Positions 41,217 through 49,898 of a stretch of DNA of 64,000 nt are shown here, piece after piece. The translations under genes were made by a program, and so were the position numbers. Source of the DNA: Bacillota bacterium (lineage in GTDB: Bacteria; Bacillota; Clostridia; Christensenellales; SZUA-584); the NCBI GenBank assembly GCA_023391105.1, contig JAEWBO010000022.1, positions 1-64,000 of the forward strand, written 5' to 3'. Numbering within the stretch: the stretch's first letter is position 1; the number at the start of each line of letters is the position of its first letter. The notes beneath the pieces were generated by a model. The model was given only the letters and a program-made list of their open reading frames with translations. It had not been told where the DNA came from and ran no database searches.

Positions 41217-42914
41217 ATGAAAAGAATCTCGCTCATTGCCATCAACGCACGTTTTTCCCACAGCAGCCTTGCGCTGCTGTGCTTGAAGCACGCCGCGTTT
41301 GAACCCGAGGCCATACAGCTAAGCGAATACAACATCAATGATTCCGCCTGTGATATTGCGGCGGATATTATCGCGGGCGCGCCTGATGCGGCGGGTTTTT
41401 CATGTTATATCTGGAACATCGATCATGTGATAAAAGTCGTCTCCATTGTAAAGAAGGTGCTACCCGATTGCCTCATACTATTGGGCGGGCCCGAGGTCTC
41501 ATTTGACTGCGCGGCGTTCATGGAAAATTGGCCGTTCACAGACATCGTCATCCGCGGTGCCGGAGAAGTGCCTTTTGCGCATCTGACGAAATGCTTGGCG
41601 CAGGGCGAAAGCATAAATTCCACGCCTTCTGCGTGTATCCGCACAGCACACGGAATCATCGAAACGCCGGACGCGCCTCCGTATGATTTGACGAGCCAGC
41701 CGTTTTTTTACGATGACTTATCGGCGTTTGAAAACCGGATGATCTATTATGAAACCAGCCGCGGCTGTCCGTTTCGCTGTGCATACTGCATGTCGGCGGG
41801 GGAGGCTTTAAGCTTTTTGCCGCTGGAGCGCGTCATGACCGAGCTTGAACACTTTATGCGCGCCAATGTGCGGCAGGTCAAGCTGGTGGACAGAACATTC
41901 AACCACCCCGATGCGCGCGCACGGGAGATTTTCGACGCGCTCATCGCGCTTAAGACGAAGTATCCGCACAGCACGACAAACTTTCATTTCGAAATATCGG
42001 CCAGTCTGTTGAGCGAGCAAACGATCGCGCTGCTGTCTGCCGCCCCCAAGGGACTCATTCAGCTGGAAATCGGCATACAATCCACCAACGATGACACGCT
42101 GCACGCTGTGAACCGCGCGCACGATACGCACAAGCTGCTTGCGAATACCGCGGCTCTCTGTCGTCCTCGCAACTTACGTGTATATGTTGATCTTATTGCG
42201 GGGCTGCCCATGGAGACAATGATAAGCTTCGCGCGCTCGTTCGACGACGCCTACAGCCTGGGCGCGGATAGGCTCCAGCTCGGTTTTTTAAAGCTGCTTA
42301 AAGGCTCGCGCATGCGCGAAAACGCGTCGCAATACGGCATTGTCTATAACGATTTTGCGCCCTATGAGGTGCTCAAAACGGTTTCAATGTCATATCAGCA
42401 GCTGCGCCGACTCCACCTGATCGAGTATGTGTTGGACTTGCTCTACAACCAACGCCAAGCCCGCAAAACACTTGACCTGCTGATCCCTATGTTTGGCTCA
42501 CCGTTTACTTTTTTCGACTGTTTCACGGGTCATCTTGAAGATGCGCTTTATTTCGCGCGTCCTCAAAAAAAACAAGCCATATTTGAGCAGCTCTACTTGT
42601 TTGGGAAATCTCAAACGGACGAAGACACACTGCGCGAAGCGCTCTGTTTTGACTGGCTGTGCCTACAAAAGCCGGGGGTCTGGCCGAACGGGCTTTATAT
42701 GGAGACTGAAAACTTGCGCGAATTCTTTGTGAGTAAGCAAGCGATAGAAATGTACTTTAAGCCACCGCTGCCCATACGCGAGCTCGAACGGCGCTGTGTG
42801 CTCTCCCTGTTTAAGAAGCTTTTTGGCACGCCCACGCTACTGCTCTTTGATTATGGAAAAAACCGTGACGATGAGGGCTATATGAGGCAAATAAAAAAAC
42901 AAGAGGCGGATTAA
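41217..42914 (+). CDS. B12-binding-domain radical SAM protein (DUF4080 type)
   Basis: 565 residues. The N-terminal cobalamin-binding-like Rossmann domain (about 1-140) starts MKRISLIAINARFSHSSLAL. The radical SAM cluster motif RGCPFRCAYC (CxxxCxxC) is near residue 182, followed by the TIM-barrel half with KLVDRTFNHPDARA and IQLEIGIQSTNDDTL. The C-terminal region (about 400-565) is family-specific. The substrate is unknown. ATG 41217 is preceded only by TTAAGG; the 12-codon longer frame has no better site. A GAGGCG/CGCCTC hairpin follows the stop. Confidence 0.88.
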   Translation: MKRISLIAINARFSHSSLALLCLKHAAFEPEAIQLSEYNINDSACDIAADIIAGAPDAAGFSCYIWNIDHVIKVVSIVKKVLPDCLILLGGPEVSFDCAAFMENWPFTDIVIRGAGEVPFAHLTKCLAQGESINSTPSACIRTAHGIIETPDAPPYDLTSQPFFYDDLSAFENRMIYYETSRGCPFRCAYCMSAGEALSFLPLERVMTELEHFMRANVRQVKLVDRTFNHPDARAREIFDALIALKTKYPHSTTNFHFEISASLLSEQTIALLSAAPKGLIQLEIGIQSTNDDTLHAVNRAHDTHKLLANTAALCRPRNLRVYVDLIAGLPMETMISFARSFDDAYSLGADRLQLGFLKLLKGSRMRENASQYGIVYNDFAPYEVLKTVSMSYQQLRRLHLIEYVLDLLYNQRQARKTLDLLIPMFGSPFTFFDCFTGHLEDALYFARPQKKQAIFEQLYLFGKSQTDEDTLREALCFDWLCLQKPGVWPNGLYMETENLREFFVSKQAIEMYFKPPLPIRELERRCVLSLFKKLFGTPTLLLFDYGKNRDDEGYMRQIKKQEAD

Positions 42915-42921
42915 TACGCCT
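42902..42921. terminator. Hairpin between convergent genes
   Basis: GAGGCG-gattaata-CGCCTC overlaps the stop of the radical SAM gene and is followed by CCAAAAAAT; it is A-rich on both sides and may serve as a weak bidirectional terminator. Confidence 0.5.
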
Positions 42922-42956
42922 CCCAAAAAATATATAAAAAATGTTTGAAGCAAGCT

Positions 42957-44456
42957 TTACATGTGCCGCCGCCGGTACCATTTCGATATGCCGATGATCA
43001 GCACAATCAGCGGCATAGCCAGCGCTGTGAGTCCGCTGTAGAAAACCTTCTCAATATCTGAAGATATATCCAATTTGTATGCGTTATCGGAAGCGGCATA
43101 AACCACCCGCATAGGTACAATATCACTGTCCTGCCTGCCGTTCAAATAGCTGAGTGTATTTAAAAACAGCCTTCTGTTACCGGGTATACCGTAAGCCTCA
43201 GTGCCCACCAGTGATGATGAGCCAAACAGCGCCACCGCCGCATTTGCCTTTTTTGCCAGTGCCCCGATGACAAACGGCCCTGTCATGTCGCCCGGTTGCT
43301 TGTTGAAAGAATTGACTGCTTCCTCGGCTGTTTTCGCGTAACTGGATGCGTCCGTTTCCAGCAGCACATCCGTTTCCACATCGTCGATATAAGACACAGT
43401 GATCGCGCCCGCATAGGAGAGCACGGGTGTTAAGCCGTTTTTGATAAGCGGCTGTGTCACCGGGCTGTCCTGGTTGAGTGACGGTACGAGGCTCATGCGC
43501 GACATATACGTATGGGCAGGGTCCGCGCCCACGATCACATTACGCTGGGCAAAAAGCCCAAAGCCTGAAAGCAACGCATCAAAACGGCCAAAGCTTGTTT
43601 GTTCTATGGCTTTGCCATCCGCTTGTTCGTGCAACGAATCGATAAAGAACATGCCCTTGCCGCCTTGCTGTAAAAACGACTCGATTTTCTGATACATATC
43701 TTCGCTCAAATCGCTTTGCGGGCTGATCACGATAAGCGTATCGCTGAGCGGATCCAGAGCTGTATCGGTTAATTCACTTACCCGTGCTTCGTAAAAAAGA
43801 CCGCTTAAATCGTCGATCAGTCTTGCTGGCGGCGTTTTTTGTTCCTGTCCGCTGAGGAAAACAACCCTCAAGTTTTGATCAGTCATAATAAAGTCGATCG
43901 CGGAAGTGACCTTTTGCTCTGCCCTGAAATATTGATAATCTGAAACCAGATCACCTCTATCATCGTAGTATGGCGTGGACGACACGTAAAGATCGTCTTT
44001 TGGCAGCACTTCAAAATGCCCCGGTGCTTGACCCGAGTAGCCGTCGCTGTCCGAGATGATGACACTGCCTGTCTCTATGCCCGTCTGCTGTGGGTCATAC
44101 AGCTGAATGAAGCCGGGGTTCAGACGAGGATCAACAAGACGATAAAAAACGCGCGGTGATGCCGCCGCATAGCTCTTGAGCAGCTGCGTCACGCGAAGAT
44201 CATCCAAATCGGTGCTGCCGGTATAATACAGATACACATCACGGTTAAGTCCGGTCAGAACGCTTTTTGTTTCATTGGTCAGCACTGTGTATTGTTCTTT
44301 GGATATATCAACGCGCAGACCAAGGCCATTGCCCATGGCGGCGGAGCCGACATTTGCCGCAAGCGCAAGCATTGTGGCGGCTGCGACAAACGCGGTCGCG
44401 TAAAAGGCATGCCGTCTGCGGCGCGATCCGCATTTTTGAACACATGTCTTCTTCAT
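42957..44456 (-). CDS. GldG-like ABC-associated extracytoplasmic protein
   Basis: 499 residues. Residues about 20-40 form an N-terminal membrane anchor. A large extracellular part follows, with DUF-type GldG segments DISKEQYTVLTNETKSVL and the glutamine-amidotransferase-like region LIVISPQSDLSEDMYQKIESFLQQGGKGMFF (quoted in part). A last span (AMPLIVLIIGISKWY) ends in an RRRHM tail. ATG 44456 overlaps the permease stop as ATGA. GldG partners a GldA ATPase and GldF permease; in Bacteroidetes these support gliding, in Clostridia the cargo is unknown. Confidence 0.85.
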   Translation of the reverse strand: MKKTCVQKCGSRRRRHAFYATAFVAAATMLALAANVGSAAMGNGLGLRVDISKEQYTVLTNETKSVLTGLNRDVYLYYTGSTDLDDLRVTQLLKSYAAASPRVFYRLVDPRLNPGFIQLYDPQQTGIETGSVIISDSDGYSGQAPGHFEVLPKDDLYVSSTPYYDDRGDLVSDYQYFRAEQKVTSAIDFIMTDQNLRVVFLSGQEQKTPPARLIDDLSGLFYEARVSELTDTALDPLSDTLIVISPQSDLSEDMYQKIESFLQQGGKGMFFIDSLHEQADGKAIEQTSFGRFDALLSGFGLFAQRNVIVGADPAHTYMSRMSLVPSLNQDSPVTQPLIKNGLTPVLSYAGAITVSYIDDVETDVLLETDASSYAKTAEEAVNSFNKQPGDMTGPFVIGALAKKANAAVALFGSSSLVGTEAYGIPGNRRLFLNTLSYLNGRQDSDIVPMRVVYAASDNAYKLDISSDIEKVFYSGLTALAMPLIVLIIGISKWYRRRHM

Positions 44457-45172
44457 GACCGCCGTCCTTTCGACCATTTCGCATGCTCCATCATCCGCGT
44501 GGTCAGAACAAGGAATAACGCCGTGACGCTCAGGAAATATACAATGGACGGTATACTGATAAAGCCATTAATAAAGTATGCTGCGTTGCTGAGCGGTGCT
44601 GAGCGCAGCAACAGTGTTTGAACAAGGCTGTTGCCGATTAACGGGGTCACCGTATCGATCAGCATAATAAAAAGCATAACACCCAGCGTGGAAAGGCCTG
44701 CCGAGAAGGGACGTTTCATCAGTATTGATACAAACAGGCCGACGGAGATGATAAGCATGCCGAACAGAAAAACGCCAAGATAACCAGTCAAAACCTGTGC
44801 CCACCAGGGCGCACCCAGCATAAAGAGAATAAAGGGATACAGCAGCGACAAACACATCGTGATGGCAAGCACGGACAGTGCCGAGAAGAATTTCGCCATC
44901 GTGATTGCCCCTGAGGACACAGGCACCGTAAACAGCAGCATATCTGTCTTATCAGCACGCTCTGCCGCCATCAGGCGCATAGTGAGCACAGGCGTCACCA
45001 CGAGCATCATATACAAAAGGCCGTTCCAGACCGGCTTCAAATCGGTGCTTTGCCCGATGATGTTATGTGAAGAGAAAAGAAGCCCGCCGCAAAGCAGAAC
45101 GCCCGACATGAAAATATAGCAGGGCAATGTGTGAAAATATGTGCCCATCTCCTTTTTGTATACCGCGCTCAT
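44453..45172 (-). CDS. ABC-2 type permease (GldF-like)
   Basis: 239 residues with six hydrophobic spans, beginning MSAVYKKEMGTYFHTLPCYIF, typical of ABC-2 permeases of the GldF/NosY group. Conserved LTMRLMAAERADKTDMLLFTVPVS-type segment (quoted in part) at about 60-85. ATG 45172 overlaps the ATPase stop as ATGA; 35 more codons in frame upstream lie inside the ATPase gene and are not used. Confidence 0.87.
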   Translation of the reverse strand: MSAVYKKEMGTYFHTLPCYIFMSGVLLCGGLLFSSHNIIGQSTDLKPVWNGLLYMMLVVTPVLTMRLMAAERADKTDMLLFTVPVSSGAITMAKFFSALSVLAITMCLSLLYPFILFMLGAPWWAQVLTGYLGVFLFGMLIISVGLFVSILMKRPFSAGLSTLGVMLFIMLIDTVTPLIGNSLVQTLLLRSAPLSNAAYFINGFISIPSIVYFLSVTALFLVLTTRMMEHAKWSKGRRS

Positions 45173-46110
45173 ACCGCCATCCCCCCGCTTTGGCAGGTCA
45201 GCTGATAAAAAACATCCTCGAGCGTTACCGACTGAGGCTTTAAGCCAAGCAGCACGATGCCTGCTTTGGCCGCGCACTTAAATATATCGGCGCGCACGTC
45301 CTTATCATATGAATCCACCATGTAATCAAAGGTGCCCGGTTCCTTGGTGCCGATGCATTCTACCGCGTCCACACCGTCTATGTTCTTGAGCAAGGCAAGC
45401 CCTGTGGCACGTCCGGCTTCCAGCCGCACCGATACGCGTCTTTTGCCGCCCGCTGCTTGAGAAATGTTCTCCAGCGCGTCCTGCGCCACAATAAGACCCT
45501 CGTGCATGATGATGACTTTGCTGCACAGTGCCGTTACTTCCTGAATGTTGGATGTCGCCACAATGACGGTTTTTTTAATGTCACGAATCATCGATCTTAA
45601 TTGCGTGATATCACCCGGTTCGAGCCCCGATGTGGGCTCGTCGCATATCAAAATATCGGGATCTGCGCAAAGAGCGCCCGCAAGCGCCGTCCTCACGCGG
45701 TCTGCCTTGGAGAGGTTCCTTAATAGACTGTTTTGTTTATCTTGCAGCTTTACGCGCTCCGCCAAGTCTGCTGCGCATTCCAAGCGTTTTGCTTTGGGAA
45801 CACGCTTTGCCTCGCACATAAAATTTAAGTATTCAAAGGGTGTCATATTCAGATAAAGAGGCGCCTGATGCGGCAGATAACCGATCCTTTGTTTGGCCTG
45901 TACCGGTTTTTTGAAAATATCAATACCGTCCACCAAGACACTGCCGTCCGTGGCAGATATATATCCCGTGAGTATATTCATCATCGTTGTCTTGCCCGCG
46001 CCGCTGCGGCCCAAAAAGGCAACCCGCTCGCCGTTGCCGATGGTAAACGAGGCATTTTTCACAGCATAGTGCGAACCGAATTTCTTTGAGACGCCTTGAG
46101 CCTCTATCAT
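45169..46110 (-). CDS. ABC transporter ATP-binding protein (GldA-like) with weak signature
   Basis: 313 residues. Walker A GRSGAGKTTMMNIL at about 35-48, Q-loop region YLPHQAPLYLNMTPFEYL, Walker B ILICDEPTSGLEP and the switch His region VATSNIQEV, where the usual His is Asn. The signature is NLSKADRVR instead of the family's YSKGMRQR or LSGGQ, so two hydrolysis elements deviate. A C-terminal domain of about 90 residues follows. ATG 46110 after AAAGGGAGCTGTA. First gene of a three-gene ATGA-coupled operon. Confidence 0.85.
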   Translation of the reverse strand: MIEAQGVSKKFGSHYAVKNASFTIGNGERVAFLGRSGAGKTTMMNILTGYISATDGSVLVDGIDIFKKPVQAKQRIGYLPHQAPLYLNMTPFEYLNFMCEAKRVPKAKRLECAADLAERVKLQDKQNSLLRNLSKADRVRTALAGALCADPDILICDEPTSGLEPGDITQLRSMIRDIKKTVIVATSNIQEVTALCSKVIIMHEGLIVAQDALENISQAAGGKRRVSVRLEAGRATGLALLKNIDGVDAVECIGTKEPGTFDYMVDSYDKDVRADIFKCAAKAGIVLLGLKPQSVTLEDVFYQLTCQSGGMAV

Positions 46111-46208
46111 TACAGCTCCCTTTCTTTGAGAAAAGCCCGATTTCATCGCACTTTTTCAACCCGATTATATCAAAATCTGTATATCGCGGATGTGAATATT
46201 CTGTGAAT

Positions 46209-46222
46209 TTCCCCTCGAAAGG
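46209..46222. other. Short hairpin in the divergent promoter region
   Basis: CCCCTCGAAAGGGG between the ABC operon and the SPOCS gene; too short to interpret. I could not assign sigma-E promoter boxes for the spore gene with confidence. Confidence 0.3.
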
Positions 46223-46301
46223 GGCACATTTACGGGAATAATCTTGGGTGTTTAACTATATATTTATTACAGAGAACGATCGTAAAAGAGAGGGAAACGG
46301 T

Positions 46302-47807
46302 ATGAAAATTAAAAAAGCATCATTTAAAACAGAAACGGCCTGTCAGCCCCGCTTAAGCGAGAGCTTTGTGGAAGGACGGCTTTCTTTACCTCCCGAAAAA
46401 AGCGAAATTGACCGCGTTTTGTTTATACAGGGTCGCATCCATGTGAATGCGGAGCCCGCAGACGGCAAAGTGTTCATGGACGGCAGTGTGGTTTTCAGCG
46501 TCGTTTATATGACAGCTGGCGGCGGCATCGATGCCTTCGAGGCCTCATCACCGTTCCGACACTCGGAAGAAATGGCGGGTGCGGGTGCGGGCATGACGCT
46601 ATCGGCGAAGGGCAGCGTCAAGGACGTGAACTTTTCACTTGAGGACGTACGCACCGTGTACGTGAAGGGGATCGTATCTGTCAACTTAAGGGGCAGCATG
46701 TCAAAAAGCTGCGAAGCCGTCACCGGAGCCGACAGCGAGCTTCAGGTCAGAATGGCAAAAAGACGGCTCAAGGTGACGCGAGATCAGAAACGTGACACGA
46801 TGATGCTGCGTGAAGACATCCGTTTGCCGCAGGCTCTGCCCATCGCCGAAAAAATATTAAGCGCTGATGCTTATCCTGTGGTCAGAAGCGTGCATACTGA
46901 AGAGCTCAAAATCGTGGTGGAAGGCGATTTAAAACTCAGCGTACTTTATTTGAGCACCGACAAAGGCGCCCCGTTGCAGCAGTATACCGAATCCATTCCT
47001 TTCGGGCATATTCTGGCTTCGGAAGAGATTTCGCCGGAGGATATGATATCGGTGGATGCAAGCCTTGCCGATTTAAGTGTAAGCGTTGCGGAAGAAGCCG
47101 GAGACATATTCCGCGTATCTGCCAAAATAAGCATCATGGCCGCCGCCCGTGCAGATAACGAGGTTCAGTATTTGGAAGACGCTTATTCGCTTAGAAACAA
47201 AATGATGCTTAAATACGACGAGCAGGCATGCCGCCATCTCGTGCTCTCGGAGTGTACCAAAGCCATTGCAAGAAGCACAATATCCGTGCCGCCCGCCGAG
47301 CCCAGCGTGTCGCGCATCGTGTGCCTCAAGGCCTCGCCCACCATCGCCGCCGTCCATCCCGGCACAGACCGCGTCTATATTGAAGGGCTCATGATGTTCA
47401 CACTATGCTATACATCCGCGGAGGGTATGTGGAGCTATACAGGAGAAACGCCGTTTGAGGCCGAGGTGCAGATGGACGGCATCACGGCGGATCAGGAAGT
47501 TGAAGTCAACGCGGATGTGGAATACTGCTCATATGAAGGCACAGGACGCGACATCAGCGTCAAGTTCATGCTGGATGTGGAAGTAAGAGCTTTTGCGCAA
47601 AGCCTCATGCGGCTGGTGTCGGATATGACCGAGATGGATGAAGCACCTGCGCGCAACCAGGGTATCACGATCTATTTCGCGGATGGCGGAGAGACCACTT
47701 GGGACATCGCCAAGCGCTATACGACAACGCTGGATATCGTCAAAAAGTTCAATCCCGATATCGGGGACACCGCCGGGCCGGGTCAGAAGATACTCATCAT
47801 GAGCTAG
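46302..47807 (+). CDS. SPOCS (DUF3794) and LysM domain spore-envelope protein
   Basis: 501 residues. Three SPOCS-type beta domains (about 15-125, 160-290, 330-430), with repeat marks VLFIQGRIHVNAEPADGKV and VYIEGLMMFTLCYTSAEG, and a C-terminal LysM domain (about 450-500: GETTWDIAKRYTTTLDIVKKF quoted in part, then GQKILIM). This layout is found only in endospore formers; such proteins are made in the mother cell and bind the spore coat or cortex. ATG 46302 follows AGAGGGAAACGGT. A terminator follows at 47821. Confidence 0.92.
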   Translation: MKIKKASFKTETACQPRLSESFVEGRLSLPPEKSEIDRVLFIQGRIHVNAEPADGKVFMDGSVVFSVVYMTAGGGIDAFEASSPFRHSEEMAGAGAGMTLSAKGSVKDVNFSLEDVRTVYVKGIVSVNLRGSMSKSCEAVTGADSELQVRMAKRRLKVTRDQKRDTMMLREDIRLPQALPIAEKILSADAYPVVRSVHTEELKIVVEGDLKLSVLYLSTDKGAPLQQYTESIPFGHILASEEISPEDMISVDASLADLSVSVAEEAGDIFRVSAKISIMAAARADNEVQYLEDAYSLRNKMMLKYDEQACRHLVLSECTKAIARSTISVPPAEPSVSRIVCLKASPTIAAVHPGTDRVYIEGLMMFTLCYTSAEGMWSYTGETPFEAEVQMDGITADQEVEVNADVEYCSYEGTGRDISVKFMLDVEVRAFAQSLMRLVSDMTEMDEAPARNQGITIYFADGGETTWDIAKRYTTTLDIVKKFNPDIGDTAGPGQKILIMS

Positions 47808-47820
47808 GCAAAATACGCAT

Positions 47821-47858
47821 AGCAGTCTGCGAAACCCCGTGCGCAGGCTGCTTTTTTA
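47821..47858 (+). terminator. Intrinsic terminator of the SPOCS gene
   Basis: AGCAGTCTGCG (47821-47831) pairs with CGCAGGCTGCT (47842-47852), followed by TTTTTTATT. Confidence 0.9.
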
Positions 47859-47972
47859 TTGCTAATGACTGTCGTGAAGCGCTCGGATCAACACAGAGGT
47901 CGATTCCCTACTTTCATTTTCATTTGTGTGATTTCTTATTTCTGCTATAATAGAACAAAAACGAGGGATTTT

Positions 47973-48230
47973 ATGAGACTGGATAAGTTTTTAAAGGTAT
48001 CGCGCATCATCAAGCGGCGCACGGTGGCCAGCGAGGCGTGCGACAAGCAGCGCGTTTACGTGAACGGCAACCCTGCTAAGGCGGGCAAGGATATTAAGAT
48101 CGGTGACGTATTGGAGATTCGCTTTGGCTCGAGCACGCTAAAGGCCAAGGTTTTAAGCCTCGCCGAGACGGTGCGCAAGGAGGCCGCAGGCGATATGTAC
48201 GAAATACTTGAGGAAACACGCAATGGCTAA
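47973..48230 (+). CDS. rqcP: S4-domain RNA-binding protein (RqcP/YabO type)
   Basis: 85 residues, a single S4 domain: MRLDKFLKVSRIIKRRTVA opens the alpha-L fold, VYVNGNPAKAGKDIKIGD and LEIRFGS complete it. RqcP (formerly YabO, Hsp15-like) works with RqcH in ribosome-associated quality control, helping C-terminal alanine tailing on stalled 50S subunits. ATG 47973 follows CGAGGGATTTT; the longer upstream frame is not coding. It overlaps ispDF by eight bases. Confidence 0.87.
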   Translation: MRLDKFLKVSRIIKRRTVASEACDKQRVYVNGNPAKAGKDIKIGDVLEIRFGSSTLKAKVLSLAETVRKEAAGDMYEILEETRNG

Positions 48231-49365
48231 GACCTATGGCGTTGTGCTGGCCGCAGGCAGCGGCCGACGCTGTGGCCAGGAGCACAATAAGATGTTCATC
48301 CGCATCGGGAATATGAGCGTGCTGGAGCGTTCACTGACCGCCTTTGAGCAAAGCGGCTGCTTCGATCATATCATTCTGGTGTACCGCGGCTGCGACAGGG
48401 TAGAAACCGAAAATGCCGCAAAGCGGGTGCTGAGCCTGCCGTTTACGCTCGTGGAAGGCGGCCGTGAACGCCAGTTTTCGGTGGAAAATGCGCTCCACGC
48501 AATCCAAGACGCGGACATCGTAGCCGTGCATGACGGTGCACGGTGTTTTATAAAGCCCGAGGTCATCCGCGCATGCATTGAAAAGGCGCGTGAAACAGGT
48601 GCCGCCGCTGCAGGTGTGAAAACGCGCGATACCATCAAGGTGGTAGACGGCGATATTATCAAGGAGACGCTGGACAGAAACCGACTCGTCAACATACAAA
48701 CGCCGCAGGTGTTCCGTTATGAGCTGCTTAAAAATGCGCACGAATCGGCAGCGTCAGACGGCTTTTTGGGCACGGACGAATGCGGACTTGTGGAGCGCGT
48801 CGGACATACCGTAAGCGTTGTGGACGCAGGATACGACAATATCAAGATCACCACGCAGGAGGATATTTTATTGGGACGCATGATCGCGGGGGAAACCGTG
48901 CGCACGGGAACTGGTTACGACGCGCATAAGCTGGTAGAGGACCGTCCGCTGATACTCGGCGGTGTCACGATACCGCACACGCATGGCCTTCTGGGTCACA
49001 GCGACGCGGATGTGCTGCTGCACGCCATCATGGATGCGCTATTGGGCGCTGCCGCTCTGGGTGACATCGGCAAGCACTTTCCCTGCACGGATGAATTCAA
49101 GGACGCAAGCAGTCTCGATCTGCTTTCCCGCACACGAGATATCATCACGGAAAAAGGCTTCATGATCACAAATATCGATGCCACACTGATTATGCAAAAG
49201 CCCAAAATCGCGCCGTATATCGATGAGATGAGAAGAAGCATTGCTAAAACGCTGGATATTGACATCGACGCAGTAAGCGTCAAGGCCACAACGACCGAGG
49301 GCATGGGCTTTGAGGGCACGGGCGAAGGTGCGAGCACCATGGCTGTCGCCACTATCGTGGGATAG
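48223..49365 (+). CDS. ispDF: Bifunctional IspD/IspF enzyme
   Basis: 380 residues, fusing two MEP-pathway steps. IspD (about 1-225; CTP:MEP cytidylyltransferase) has VLAAGSGRRCGQEHNKMFI, VHDGARCFIKPEV and the late Asp/Lys block. IspF (about 228-380; MECDP synthase) starts RTGTGYDAHKLVEDRPLILGG (quoted in part) with zinc ligands in YDAH and LLGHSDADVLLHAI and ends with VKATTTEGMGFEGTGEGAS. With IspE at 25256 this covers three consecutive steps. ATG 48223 follows TTGAGGAAACACGCA and overlaps rqcP; the 5-codon longer TTG start is less likely. Confidence 0.96.
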   Translation: MAKTYGVVLAAGSGRRCGQEHNKMFIRIGNMSVLERSLTAFEQSGCFDHIILVYRGCDRVETENAAKRVLSLPFTLVEGGRERQFSVENALHAIQDADIVAVHDGARCFIKPEVIRACIEKARETGAAAAGVKTRDTIKVVDGDIIKETLDRNRLVNIQTPQVFRYELLKNAHESAASDGFLGTDECGLVERVGHTVSVVDAGYDNIKITTQEDILLGRMIAGETVRTGTGYDAHKLVEDRPLILGGVTIPHTHGLLGHSDADVLLHAIMDALLGAAALGDIGKHFPCTDEFKDASSLDLLSRTRDIITEKGFMITNIDATLIMQKPKIAPYIDEMRRSIAKTLDIDIDAVSVKATTTEGMGFEGTGEGASTMAVATIVG

Positions 49366-49375
49366 AAGCGTTACA

Positions 49376-49504
49376 AGCCTCCCTCACTGAGGGAGGTGTC
49401 AATTGACGGATTCTTATCCGGCAATTGACGGAAGGAGCAACTGGTTTTAAGCGTTTTTTCCTCCCAGTCGCCTTTCGGCGACAGCCCCTCCAAGAGGGAG
49501 CCAA
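49376..49504. repeat. Intergenic repeat, copy A
   Basis: Starts AAGCCTCCCTCACTGAGGGA and ends CCAAGAGGGAGCCAA. It contains CAATTGACGG twice with GATTCTTATCC between, a 32-base block identical in copy B, and a GTCGCC-TTTC-GGCGAC hairpin. Ends are roughly inverted (CCTCCCTC / GAGGGAG). Confidence 0.75.
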
Positions 49505-49682
49505 TAGTTCTGGCATGGAGATGGGCAAGTGTCATCACCGTATGATAAATAGCTTATAGCAGGAAAGAAAGTTGTGGTATGAGTTTCTTTCAAAATACCC
49601 GAGAGATTCACGAATTTTGACGTGGCAGAAAACTTTGAAGGCGTTTGCTTTGAGATAGACAAAGCTGTCAAATCACGAAACA
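49505..49682. other. Spacer between repeat copies, possible element core
   Basis: AT-richer segment bracketed by the two repeats. A minus-strand frame runs through it (KFVNLSGILKETHTTTFF and so on), but it continues into both repeats, so I do not call it a gene. Possibly the core of a composite, non-autonomous element. Confidence 0.35.
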
Positions 49683-49815
49683 AAGCCTCCCTCTTTGAGG
49701 GAGGTGGCAATTGACGGATTCTTATCCGGCAATTGACGGAGGGAGTGCTGGTGTTAAGTCTCTTCCCCTCCCTCAGCCGCCTAAACGGCGACAGCCCCTC
49801 ATCTGAGGGAGCCAA
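49683..49815. repeat. Intergenic repeat, copy B
   Basis: Direct repeat of copy A, 307 bases downstream: AGCCTCCCTCTTTGAGGGAG start, the same 32-base block with paired CAATTGACGG, a GCCG-TTTA-GGCGGC type hairpin variant and GAGGGAGCC end. It stops about 85 bases before the leuS start codon, so leuS transcription probably starts in or just after it. Confidence 0.75.
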
Positions 49816-49898
49816 AGCATAAAGACGGTATAATGCTTGATTTTTTTTTCGTTATATATAATAATGTTCGAAGCGAAACAGCTTAGGAGAAAAACAAA

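Noticed and set aside
49447..49815. 122-codon minus-strand ORF between ispDF and leuS
   Set aside because: It runs through both copies of an intergenic repeat; its ends are repeat translation and there is no ribosome binding site.
49376..49815. CRISPR array
   Set aside because: There are only two repeat copies, about 130 bases each and 307 apart, with no regular short spacers and no cas gene in the window.
49816..49898. Possible T-box leader for leuS
   Set aside because: No specifier stem, no GGTGG-type T-box sequence and no antiterminator could be found; the space is taken by repeats.
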